The notes beneath the pieces were generated by a model. It was not told the origin of the DNA. It was given only the letters and a program-made list of their open reading frames with translations, and made no database searches. From NCBI GenBank assembly GCA_965115885.1, contig OZ220479.1, forward strand, positions 3,596,001-3,660,000: a stretch of 64,000 nt of DNA, given 5' to 3'. Source of the stretch: BD2-11 sp965115885. GTDB lineage: Bacteria > Gemmatimonadota > Gemmatimonadetes > Longimicrobiales > Gaopeijiaceae. This document shows positions 53,020-60,531 of this stretch, in pieces (within the stretch, counting starts at the first letter, position 1; each line of letters opens with the position of its first letter). The translations under genes were made by a program, and so were the position numbers.

Positions 53020-55059
53020 ATGAAGGCTCTCGTCGCGACAGCCCTCTGCTTCGCGTTGGCTCAGGCGGTGGCCGCGCCTCGGATTTCGTCCGCGCAGGAG
53101 CGGCGCGACATCTCGGTCGACGATCTCTTCGAGATGGAGAACGTCGGGCCTCCCGTGGTCAGCCCGGAGGGCGACTGGGTCGCGTACACGGTTTCCCGCA
53201 CCTCCCTGGAGGACGAACGCTCCTACACCCGCGTCTACATGGCGCCGGTCGCGGGCGGCGACCCCGTTCCGCTCACGCGGGACAAGCAGTCGGCCGGATC
53301 CCCCGCCTGGAGCCCGGACGGCCGGTACCTCACCTTCACCGCGGCGCGCGACGGGAACGCGACCCAGGTGTGGGCGCTGGACCGGCGCGGCGGCGAGGCC
53401 TTTCCCCTCACGGACGTCGAGCAAGGCGTCGGCGGATACCGCTGGTCCCCCGACGGCACCCGCCTTCTTCTCGCCCTCCGCGATCCCGAGGAGGAGGACG
53501 AGGACGCGAAGCCCAACGCCCCGCAGGATCCGTGGGTCATCGACCGCATCCAGTTCAAGCGGGACGGAGCCGGCTACCTGACCGGCTCGCGCAAGACGCA
53601 CCTCTACGTATACAAGATCCATACCGACGAGTTGCGCCAGCTCACCGCGGGACGCTGGAACGAGTCTCTGGGCGTCTGGAGCCCGGACGGAACGCGGATC
53701 GCTTTCGTCTCGAACCGCACCGAAGACCCCGACACGAACGCCAACAACGACATCTGGGTCGTGTCCGCCGACTTGGAGGAACCCACCGACGCCCCCCGAC
53801 AGATCACCACCAACCCCGGTTCCGACGGCTCGCCGGCATGGAGCCCGGACGGACGCCGGATCGCCTACGCCACCGGCGTCCGGCCCGATCTGATCTGGTA
53901 CGAGACCTCGCACTTGGCGGTGGTCTCCGCGGACGGGGGCGAACCTCGGTTGCTCACCGCCGAGCTGGACCGGAACGTGCGCGCGCCCCGCTTCTCCGCA
54001 GACGGCGAATGGATCTGGTTCGGACTCGAGGACTCCTCCGAAAACCACATCGCGCGCATCCGCCCGGACGGCTCGGAGCTGGAGCGTCCGGTCTCCGGCG
54101 GGCTCTCGGCCTCGGGCTTCGACTGGAGCGGCGACGTCTTCGCGGCCCGGATCGCCTATCTCGACCGCCCCGCCGAAATCCATGCGGTGGAGAACGTCGG
54201 CGGCGGCGGGGCCGCGCTCCGCCGCATCACGGGCCACAACGACGACTTTCTCGCGGCCGTCCGCATCGGCGAGACCCGCAACATCCGGTTCCCCTCCGAG
54301 GGCGGCATCGAGATCGAGGGCTTCGTCACCTTCCCGCCCGACTACGAGGAAGGGCGGCGCTACCCCACCCTGTTGCGCATCCACGGGGGCCCGGTCTCCC
54401 AGTACTCCCACTCCTTCCACTTCGAATCGCAGCTCTTCGCGGCCCACGGCTACGTGGTCGTACGCACCAATCCGCGCGGCTCGTCGGGCTACGGCCAGGA
54501 CTTCTCGGCCGCCCTGTGGGCGGACTGGGGCAACCCGGACTTCAAGGACGTGATGGCCGGCGTCGACTACGCCATCAAGCAGGGGTGGTCCGATCCCGAC
54601 CGACTGGGCGTGGGCGGCTGGTCGTACGGCGGCATCCTCACCAACTACGTCATCACCCAAACCGACCGCTTCGCGGGCGCCATCACCGGGGCCAGCGAAG
54701 TGCTCTACATCGCCAACTACGGACACGACCACTACCAACGACAGTGGGAGGCCGAGCTGGGGCTCCCTTGGGAGGGCGACAACCGCGACAACTGGGAGCG
54801 CATCAGCCCGTTCAACAAGGTGCACGAGATCGTCACCCCGACCCTCGTCATGGGCGGCGAGGACGACTGGAACGTGCCCATCCTCAACTCCGAGCAGCTC
54901 TACCAAGCGTTGCGCCGACGCGGCGTCCCCACCCAGCTCGTGGTCTATCCCGGCCAGAGCCACGGCATCCGCGTCCCCAGCTACCAGAAGGACCGCTACG
55001 AGCGCTACCTCTCCTGGTACGACCGCTGGGTCATGAACGCCCTCCGTCCGGTGAGCTGA
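53020..55059 (+). CDS. S9-family prolyl oligopeptidase/acylaminoacyl peptidase, secreted
   Basis: This 679-residue serine peptidase has a signal peptide (MKALVATALCFALAQAVAAP). Its N-terminal propeller carries repeated WSPDGR/PAWSPDGR motifs (about 45-400), and the alpha/beta-hydrolase domain is C-terminal. The catalytic triad is S535 (GGWSYGG), Asp 615/616 (GGEDDWNVP) and H648 (GQSHGI). The oxyanion region IHGGPVSQYSHSF is present. It cleaves short peptides or acyl-amino acids. It is followed by a formyltransferase gene 82 bp away, possibly co-transcribed. Confidence 0.93.
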   Translation: MKALVATALCFALAQAVAAPRISSAQERRDISVDDLFEMENVGPPVVSPEGDWVAYTVSRTSLEDERSYTRVYMAPVAGGDPVPLTRDKQSAGSPAWSPDGRYLTFTAARDGNATQVWALDRRGGEAFPLTDVEQGVGGYRWSPDGTRLLLALRDPEEEDEDAKPNAPQDPWVIDRIQFKRDGAGYLTGSRKTHLYVYKIHTDELRQLTAGRWNESLGVWSPDGTRIAFVSNRTEDPDTNANNDIWVVSADLEEPTDAPRQITTNPGSDGSPAWSPDGRRIAYATGVRPDLIWYETSHLAVVSADGGEPRLLTAELDRNVRAPRFSADGEWIWFGLEDSSENHIARIRPDGSELERPVSGGLSASGFDWSGDVFAARIAYLDRPAEIHAVENVGGGGAALRRITGHNDDFLAAVRIGETRNIRFPSEGGIEIEGFVTFPPDYEEGRRYPTLLRIHGGPVSQYSHSFHFESQLFAAHGYVVVRTNPRGSSGYGQDFSAALWADWGNPDFKDVMAGVDYAIKQGWSDPDRLGVGGWSYGGILTNYVITQTDRFAGAITGASEVLYIANYGHDHYQRQWEAELGLPWEGDNRDNWERISPFNKVHEIVTPTLVMGGEDDWNVPILNSEQLYQALRRRGVPTQLVVYPGQSHGIRVPSYQKDRYERYLSWYDRWVMNALRPVS

Positions 55060-55141
55060 AGCGTCTCCGCTCCCGACGTCGATCGAGGGAACTCGACCTC
55101 CCCGGCGCACCTCCAGCCATTCCCCGCGAGAAGATCTCCTC

Positions 55142-56056
55142 ATGAGAATCATCGTCAACGGCCAGCAGGCCTTCGGCGCGAGCGTGCTCCAGGCGCTGGC
55201 GGAGCGCGGCGAAGACGTCGCGGGCGTCTACACCCGTCCCGAAACGCCCGGCCGGCGCCCCGACCCGCTCGCGGAGGCGGCCCGGAACCTGGGCCTGCCG
55301 CTCTTCCAGCCATCCTCCTTCAAGAGCGAGGACACCCGGGATCACATGAGATCGTTGCGTCCCGATCTGGGCGTGATGGCGTACGTGACCCTCTTCGTGC
55401 CGGAGCGGGTGCTCGCCGTCCCGACCCGGGGGACGATCCAGTACCATCCTTCGTTGCTCCCGCTCCACCGCGGCCCCAGCTCCATCAACTGGCCCATCAT
55501 CTGGGGGAGGAAGAAGACGGGGCTCACGATCTTCTGGCCCGACGCAGGCCTCGACGAGGGCCCCGTTCTGCTGCAGAAAGAAGTCGAGATCGGGGACCAC
55601 ACCTTGGGAAGCCTCTACTTCGACCGCCTCTTCCCCATGGGGGTCGCCGCCATGCTGGAGGGGGTGGACCTAGTGCGCGCGGGCGAGGCTCCGAGAATCG
55701 CGCAGGACCACGCCGCGGCCACCTACGAGGGCTGGTGCAAGCACGAGCACGTGCGGGTGTCCTGGAACCTGCCGCTGCGGCGCACGTGGAATCTGGTGCG
55801 CGGAGCGGACCCGCAACCCGGGGCCTGGAGTACCTTCGACGGCGCTTGGGTCAAGTTCTACGGCGCTTCGCGAATCGGAGAGGCGCTTTCGGTTCGCCCC
55901 GGCCAAGTGACCGGCGTCGGAGCGGAAGGCGTTCGCGTGGCGGCCCCGGACGGCCAACTGCTGATCGCCAAGGTGCGGCCCGAAGGCGGGAAGAAGATGC
56001 CAGCGAGCGAATGGGCGAAGACGGCCGGGGCGAGGAAGGGCGCGTTCTTCGTCTGA
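55142..56056 (+). CDS. 10-formyltetrahydrofolate hydrolase-like formyltransferase
   Basis: This 304-residue protein has a formyltransferase fold with motif YHPSLLPLHRGPSSINWPII (H102) and FWPDAGLDEGPVLLQKEVEI (D134/D138). It is closer in pattern to the N-terminal hydrolase domain of 10-formyl-THF dehydrogenase (ALDH1L1 type) than to methionyl-tRNA formyltransferase. It includes the later YEGWCKHEHVRVSW and NLVRGADPQPGAWS stretches. No aldehyde dehydrogenase or carrier domain follows. It probably removes or transfers a formyl group in one-carbon metabolism. It is followed 59 bp later by a rhodanese gene. Confidence 0.85.
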   Translation: MRIIVNGQQAFGASVLQALAERGEDVAGVYTRPETPGRRPDPLAEAARNLGLPLFQPSSFKSEDTRDHMRSLRPDLGVMAYVTLFVPERVLAVPTRGTIQYHPSLLPLHRGPSSINWPIIWGRKKTGLTIFWPDAGLDEGPVLLQKEVEIGDHTLGSLYFDRLFPMGVAAMLEGVDLVRAGEAPRIAQDHAAATYEGWCKHEHVRVSWNLPLRRTWNLVRGADPQPGAWSTFDGAWVKFYGASRIGEALSVRPGQVTGVGAEGVRVAAPDGQLLIAKVRPEGGKKMPASEWAKTAGARKGAFFV

Positions 56057-56115
56057 GGCGCGGAACGCGTTCCGGGAGACGGACGAACGTGCTTGGAACC
56101 CGGAGGAGTACGGGG

Positions 56116-56568
56116 ATGAACGCGACGACGGAGCGGGAGCGGAGGCGCGCGCTGGACGAAATGGTGGCGCAGGTGGGTCGGCGCTTCCCGGACGTGGAGA
56201 CCATCGACGCGGCCACGCTGCGCGAACGCCTGGACGCCGACGGCATCGTGCTCGTCGACGTCCGGTCTCCCAAGGAACGGGCGGTGTCCACCCTCCCCGG
56301 CGCGCTCACCCCCCAGGAATTCGAGGACCGGCGGGGCGAACTCGGAGACTGCACCGTGGTCGCCTTCTGCACGGTGGGGGCACGGAGCTCGACGTACGCC
56401 CGCCGCATGGGCAGGAAAGGCGTTCCGGTGCTGAACCTGAAGGGAAGCCTGCTCGCTTGGACGCACGCGGGCGGAGAGCTCACCGACGGCTCCTCGCCGA
56501 CGAAGAAACTCCACGTTTTCGGACCCAAGTGGAACTTGGCCGCGGACGGATACGAGGGCGTTTGGTAG
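56116..56568 (+). CDS. Rhodanese-like domain protein
   Basis: This 150-residue single rhodanese domain starts at ATG 56116 (GGAGGAG upstream). It has IVLVDVRSPKERAVSTLPGA and the active-site loop FCTVGARSS with C85, followed by LNLKGSLLAWTHAGGELT. This fits a sulfurtransferase or a small-molecule/protein sulfur carrier. The C-terminal KLHVFGPKWNLAADGYEGVW is an extension beyond the usual domain. It overlaps the following DUF481 gene by 7 bp (counting a TTG start), so they are probably coupled. Confidence 0.88.
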   Translation: MNATTERERRRALDEMVAQVGRRFPDVETIDAATLRERLDADGIVLVDVRSPKERAVSTLPGALTPQEFEDRRGELGDCTVVAFCTVGARSSTYARRMGRKGVPVLNLKGSLLAWTHAGGELTDGSSPTKKLHVFGPKWNLAADGYEGVW

Positions 56569-57458
56569 CGCGAACGCGCTTGCCCGCGGTCTTCGGCTCC
56601 CGCGTCCGTCGGGCGCTGGGATCGGGATTCCCGCTCGTCTCGCTCCTGGCCGCGAGCACCGGGGCGCGCGCGCAGATCCCCCTCTCCCCGGAGTGGTCCA
56701 ACTCCAGCGAGTTCAGCTTCATCCGGACCCGGGGCAACACCGAATCGGCGACGTTCGGGCTGGCCAACGAACTGATCGCGGAGTGGAGGCGGACCGAAGC
56801 CAAGCTGGAGATCGGAGCGCTCCGCACGAACACCACCCGCTTCAAGCGCTCCGCCGTCGGCACCGCCGCGAATTTTCGGGTCGACGAGGAGAGCGAGACC
56901 CGGGTTTCCGCGGAGAACTACCACATCCGCATGCGCGGCGACCGGGAATTCTCGGAACGGTCGTCCGTCTTCGGCCAGTTGGGATGGACCCGCAACACGT
57001 TCGCCGGCATCAGCGCCCGCTACGTGCTGGTCGGCGGCGTGTCGACCCGGTGGACGGAGGACGAAGCGCACCGGCTACGCAGTTCCTACGGGCTCACCCT
57101 CACATCCCAGAACGACGTGGTGCCCGATCCCGACGCCGCCAACACCTTCGTCGGACTCCAGGTCTCGGGGGAACACGAAATCCAGCTGACCGACAACGCC
57201 GAGCTCAAGAGCGCCTTGGTCGTGGACGGGAACGGCTTCGACCTGGGCGATCTGCGCGCGGACTGGGTGAGCTCGCTGGGCGTCTCGATGAACGAACACT
57301 TCGGGTTGCAAGCCAAGTTCCGGTATCTGTTCGACAACCGGCCCGCCCTGGTCGACATCCCGTTGAGCAACCCGCAAGGGGAGACCATGGGCAAGGTGCC
57401 CGTCCCGCTGGACAAGTCGGACCGGATGCTGACCATGGCGCTGGTGGTGAACTTTTGA
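56562..57458 (+). CDS. DUF481 outer-membrane beta-barrel protein
   Basis: This is 298 residues from TTG 56562, overlapping the rhodanese stop; TTG 56580 is an alternative, and no ATG fits. A signal peptide (FPLVSLLAASTGARAQ) is followed by alternating beta-strand segments: NSSEFSFIRTRGNTESATFG, KLEIGALRTNTTRFKRSAVG and FSERSSVFGQLGWTRNTFAG. It ends in DRMLTMALVVNF, an outer-membrane C-terminal phenylalanine signature. DUF481 proteins are small barrels of unknown function, usually called salt-stress-induced. It faces the minus-strand defence-like operon. Confidence 0.8.
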   Translation: MVARTRLPAVFGSRVRRALGSGFPLVSLLAASTGARAQIPLSPEWSNSSEFSFIRTRGNTESATFGLANELIAEWRRTEAKLEIGALRTNTTRFKRSAVGTAANFRVDEESETRVSAENYHIRMRGDREFSERSSVFGQLGWTRNTFAGISARYVLVGGVSTRWTEDEAHRLRSSYGLTLTSQNDVVPDPDAANTFVGLQVSGEHEIQLTDNAELKSALVVDGNGFDLGDLRADWVSSLGVSMNEHFGLQAKFRYLFDNRPALVDIPLSNPQGETMGKVPVPLDKSDRMLTMALVVNF

Positions 57459-57530
57459 CAAAGGTCGGCAGGGATCGCGGCTGTGGAAGAAACGGGGCGC
57501 TCGGTCTTCGCGCCGCCGGACCTGCCTGAG

Positions 57531-57570
57531 CCGCCGCTCCGTCGCATCCGTGCGGCGGTGGTTTCCTTTC
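57531..57570. terminator. Candidate stem-loop between convergent genes
   Basis: ccgccgc (57531-57537) pairs with gcggcgg (57552-57558), followed on the plus strand by tggtttcctttc. It could end the DUF481 transcript and, read backward, the operon ending at 57572. The T-tract is interrupted, so strength is doubtful. Confidence 0.35.
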
Positions 57571-57571
57571 G

Positions 57572-58063
57572 TCAATCGTTCAGCCGAACGCGGTCTTGAA
57601 GCGATCTTGCCAGCTCGAGCGCGCGGTCGAGAGGAGTGGTCCGCAGAACGGCGTTGGCGGTGGTGCCCGAGAGCTTGCTCAGTACTTTCGGACAACCGGC
57701 CGCAGCAAGCCGGTTCGCGAGCCCGACAATCTCTCTCGTTTCGCTCACCTTTGGATCGCGGTGACCGAACTTGGCGATCGCGACGACGGCGAGCAGGGCG
57801 CAGAGATCGTTGTCCATGATCCCCTGACTCGTGTAGATGAACGTCTTTCCCCAACGTGTCGGAGACCCTCCCCGGGGTTCGAGATTCAATGCCAATGCGG
57901 TGGCCATGCCGAACGCCCAGAAGTCGACCTTCCTGGGAAAGGGTCGGGATTCGACGCTCCCCTTCGAGTGCATCGCAATGTAGCGGTCGATTTCGTCCTC
58001 GGCGTCCTTGGGCAGAACCAAGGCGTGGTTCTTGGTCCTGAAGAGATCCGCAAAATCGTTCAC
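57572..58063 (-). CDS. Small protein of the right-edge operon, DndE-like position
   Basis: The 163-residue product starts with GTG 58063, overlapping the stop of the ATPase gene (GTGA); GGAGA lies upstream. Sequence: MNDFADLFRTKNHALVLPKD, then DEIDRYIAMHSKG, FPRKVDFWAFGMATALALNL and SQGIMDNDLCALLAVVAIA. It is mostly helical with no catalytic motif. In dnd DNA-phosphorothioation clusters, dndE directly follows dndD, and this gene has that position beside a DndD-like ATPase. I cannot show homology, so the DndE link is position-based inference. It is the last gene of a six-gene operon. Confidence 0.6.
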   Translation of the reverse strand: MNDFADLFRTKNHALVLPKDAEDEIDRYIAMHSKGSVESRPFPRKVDFWAFGMATALALNLEPRGGSPTRWGKTFIYTSQGIMDNDLCALLAVVAIAKFGHRDPKVSETREIVGLANRLAAAGCPKVLSKLSGTTANAVLRTTPLDRALELARSLQDRVRLND

Positions 58064-60309
58064 TGCCGACTTTCTCCGTGTTCGCGCCGGGTCCATCCCC
58101 GACTTTCGGCCCACCCTTGCCGCTCACAAACGTTGCAGAATTCGCGTGGTCCGCACCGACAAAGGAGAGACACCTGCCGCTCGTCCGTCTGATTCACGAC
58201 GTCTCCGCCATGCGCCGTGTGTTGCCATTGACCGGTCAGCGTGTAAGTCGCGCCAGCGTGGCGGGCCACCAGATCCACCTCGCTCCGCGACTCCAGGTCC
58301 GAGCCCGTGAGCAGGAGAATTGGCTGACTCGCGGTCTCGGCGGTGATGCGCAACGTGTTCGTCCGCACCGAACCCGATGTGAAGTTGAGCAACGAGTCGG
58401 CAACGAGCGGCGCCCGGGTACGGCTCGCCTCGCAGAGCCCCAGAACGAACGACAAGGCCAGGATTCGCCTCGAGGCGCCGTTGATTTCGGTTGGGGGCAT
58501 GGATCTGCCGCGGTTGTTGAGCGCGAATATCTCGTACTTTCCCGGCACGCCCTCCAATGCTCGTAGCCCGACCTTCGCGATCATCCGAATCGTCGCCTTG
58601 TGGCGATCATCTTCTACCGCTTCGTCGTCCGCGACGTTCGACGCCATCTTCGCGAACAGAGCGTCCATCTCGCTACTGAGTTCGCCGACTTGGTCGTCGC
58701 GAATTCGCGCATACGCCTTTTCGAGGACCTGGATCAAGACATCCGCTACTTCCTGGTACGTTTCGAGATCTCGTGTCTCCTTTCGCCGCTTTTGCTCGAA
58801 ACGAATGATCCCTTCGAGCTCACGGATGCGCTTGTCATCTTGATCGAGACCTCCCTCGTCGCTCACGAGATCGCGATCGAGCCGTCCCGACTGCTTCTCG
58901 AGCATCGCGATCTCGCTCCGGGTGGATTCCAGGTTTTCGTTTTCGATCACATCGAGCTTGGTGTCGATATCGCGCCTCGCCTGTTCCAAGTCGGCGATCT
59001 CGTTGTCGAGGTCCGCGACGGATCCCTCCAGCTCCGCGCATCGGCGATCCCACGCGTCGCCGTTTTCGTGCCGAGACAGCATGTCCACCGCATGTAGCGC
59101 TCGAGCCAGATAGTTGGCCTCCTCCCTCTTTCCCCTCGCCTGCTCGACCATGTGCTGAACGTGTTTCCTGTACTCGCTTCGCAAGGTCAGATCCTGACCA
59201 CAGACGCAGGCGCCTTTCTCGAGCAACCCCTGCACGAACGCCAAGTGGTGATTGGGAATCGACCCGTCGTCGTACAACGGCTGCAGCTTGGCGCCGACGT
59301 CGGCGATCTCCCGGGCGGCCAGCGACGCCAGCAGATCGGCAGCCCCCAGCTCGCCGGACAGGCGGCTTGCCGCCCTGCGTCGCTCTTCGGCGGCTTTCCC
59401 GCGTCGCGCATTGTTCTCCGCCCATCGCTTCTTGAGCTCGTCGTGAGCCGCGAGGTTTCCGACGAGAGTTTCGAGTCGTCCCCGGGCGCGACTCAGCCGA
59501 TCATCAATATCATCTTTCTCGCGGCTGTCCCGCTCCACCTTGGCCTTGCGCTCCCGCACCTCGGTGCGTAACCGATCCAACTCTGCCTGTTTCTCACGCA
59601 AGTCTCCGCTTCCGGAAGCCCGCGTGGCTGCCCGTCCGAACCCCTCGGAGATCTTTCGTATGCGTTCGGTCGCGGCCTTGAAAACATCCAGTCCCAGCAG
59701 CGCGTGGACGGAGAAGGATGTTTTGTCGACGACTTCCTGACGATTGACGGTCTTGTTCTCGCTTCCCCCGACGAAGTCCGCCGCCTCGTCCGCGTCCATG
59801 ACGAAAAAATCCCGCAATTCCCAAGGGAGCAGCTCTTCGATCACGCTGTCCACACCCACTTCGTCCGGCACCCACGACCCGTCCGGCTGTTCAACCAGCA
59901 ATTGCTTCTTTTCTCCCACGCGGCGAAAGTCCGGCTCCTCCCGTCCACCCGGGCCCTTCGCCACCGTGGTTACCGCCCGACGCAATTCGTAGACGGTGTT
60001 GGTCGACTCGCCCTCCGGGTGATTGCGGCTGGACCCATCCGTCTCGAAGAGGATCGCGACACTCGTCCTGACGACGCCATCCGCACCCGGTCGCCATCCG
60101 GCCGGATGTAGGGAAAAGCGACTTGCTTCGCCGGGGAGCCCCCTTTCGCCGTACATTCCCCAGCGGATCGCGCGCAGGAGTGTCGTCTTGCCCGAACCGT
60201 TTTCGGCTCTGATCACGGTCAACGGCTTCCCTCGACTCACCGAAGGCTCGATCTCGATGCGATCGAAGCACGCGAAGTTGCGAATTTCGATTCGTCGTAT
60301 CAGCAACAT
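58060..60309 (-). CDS. SMC/Rad50-type coiled-coil ATPase, DndD-like
   Basis: This 749-residue protein starts IEIRNFACFDRIEIEP, with Walker A ENGSGKTT (K41) and an ELRDFFVMDADEAADFVGG segment that matches the FFFDGEKI region of DndD. Long coiled coils occupy about 215-350 and 380-560, interrupted by a hook-like GACVCGQ (C368, C370; CxC instead of CxxC). The C-terminal ATPase half has NGASRRILALSFVLGLCEAS and Walker B-like PLVADSLLNF. An extra tail carries four cysteines, LLCRCGPREFCNVCERQGW (C717, C719, C725, C728), likely a zinc finger. DndD ATPases act in DNA phosphorothioation. ATG 60309 abuts the stop of the upstream small gene. Confidence 0.8.
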   Translation of the reverse strand: MLLIRRIEIRNFACFDRIEIEPSVSRGKPLTVIRAENGSGKTTLLRAIRWGMYGERGLPGEASRFSLHPAGWRPGADGVVRTSVAILFETDGSSRNHPEGESTNTVYELRRAVTTVAKGPGGREEPDFRRVGEKKQLLVEQPDGSWVPDEVGVDSVIEELLPWELRDFFVMDADEAADFVGGSENKTVNRQEVVDKTSFSVHALLGLDVFKAATERIRKISEGFGRAATRASGSGDLREKQAELDRLRTEVRERKAKVERDSREKDDIDDRLSRARGRLETLVGNLAAHDELKKRWAENNARRGKAAEERRRAASRLSGELGAADLLASLAAREIADVGAKLQPLYDDGSIPNHHLAFVQGLLEKGACVCGQDLTLRSEYRKHVQHMVEQARGKREEANYLARALHAVDMLSRHENGDAWDRRCAELEGSVADLDNEIADLEQARRDIDTKLDVIENENLESTRSEIAMLEKQSGRLDRDLVSDEGGLDQDDKRIRELEGIIRFEQKRRKETRDLETYQEVADVLIQVLEKAYARIRDDQVGELSSEMDALFAKMASNVADDEAVEDDRHKATIRMIAKVGLRALEGVPGKYEIFALNNRGRSMPPTEINGASRRILALSFVLGLCEASRTRAPLVADSLLNFTSGSVRTNTLRITAETASQPILLLTGSDLESRSEVDLVARHAGATYTLTGQWQHTAHGGDVVNQTDERQVSLLCRCGPREFCNVCERQGWAESRGWTRREHGESRQ

Positions 60310-60531
60310 CTACGCATCCTCCCGGGCACCGTCGACAGGAGCGACATTCCTGATCATCGCCCCCGTCTTCTGATTGATCCTGGCCACCGCCTTCACGCGG
60401 TGCATGCCCTCTTGCTCGACGATGTGCATGATCAACGTCACGATGTCCTCCGAATCGAGCCCGCAGGTTCGACCCATTCGGCGGGCCTCCTTTCCGATCT
60501 CGTCGCGTATCCGCTCGGAGTTGCTTACCAT
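60310..60531 (-). CDS. 73-residue protein within the operon
   Basis: It starts at ATG 60531 (AGAGGA upstream), overlapping the helicase stop by 7 bp, and ends immediately before the ATPase ATG. Sequence: MVSNSERIRDEIGKEARRMG, LDSEDIVTLIMHIVEQEGMH, VARINQKTGAMIRNVAP. It is charged and helical. No family is recognised. Tight embedding between the helicase and ATPase genes, with a good ribosome-binding site on each side, argues that it is real and a subunit or adaptor of the system. Confidence 0.6.
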   Translation of the reverse strand: MVSNSERIRDEIGKEARRMGRTCGLDSEDIVTLIMHIVEQEGMHRVKAVARINQKTGAMIRNVAPVDGAREDA

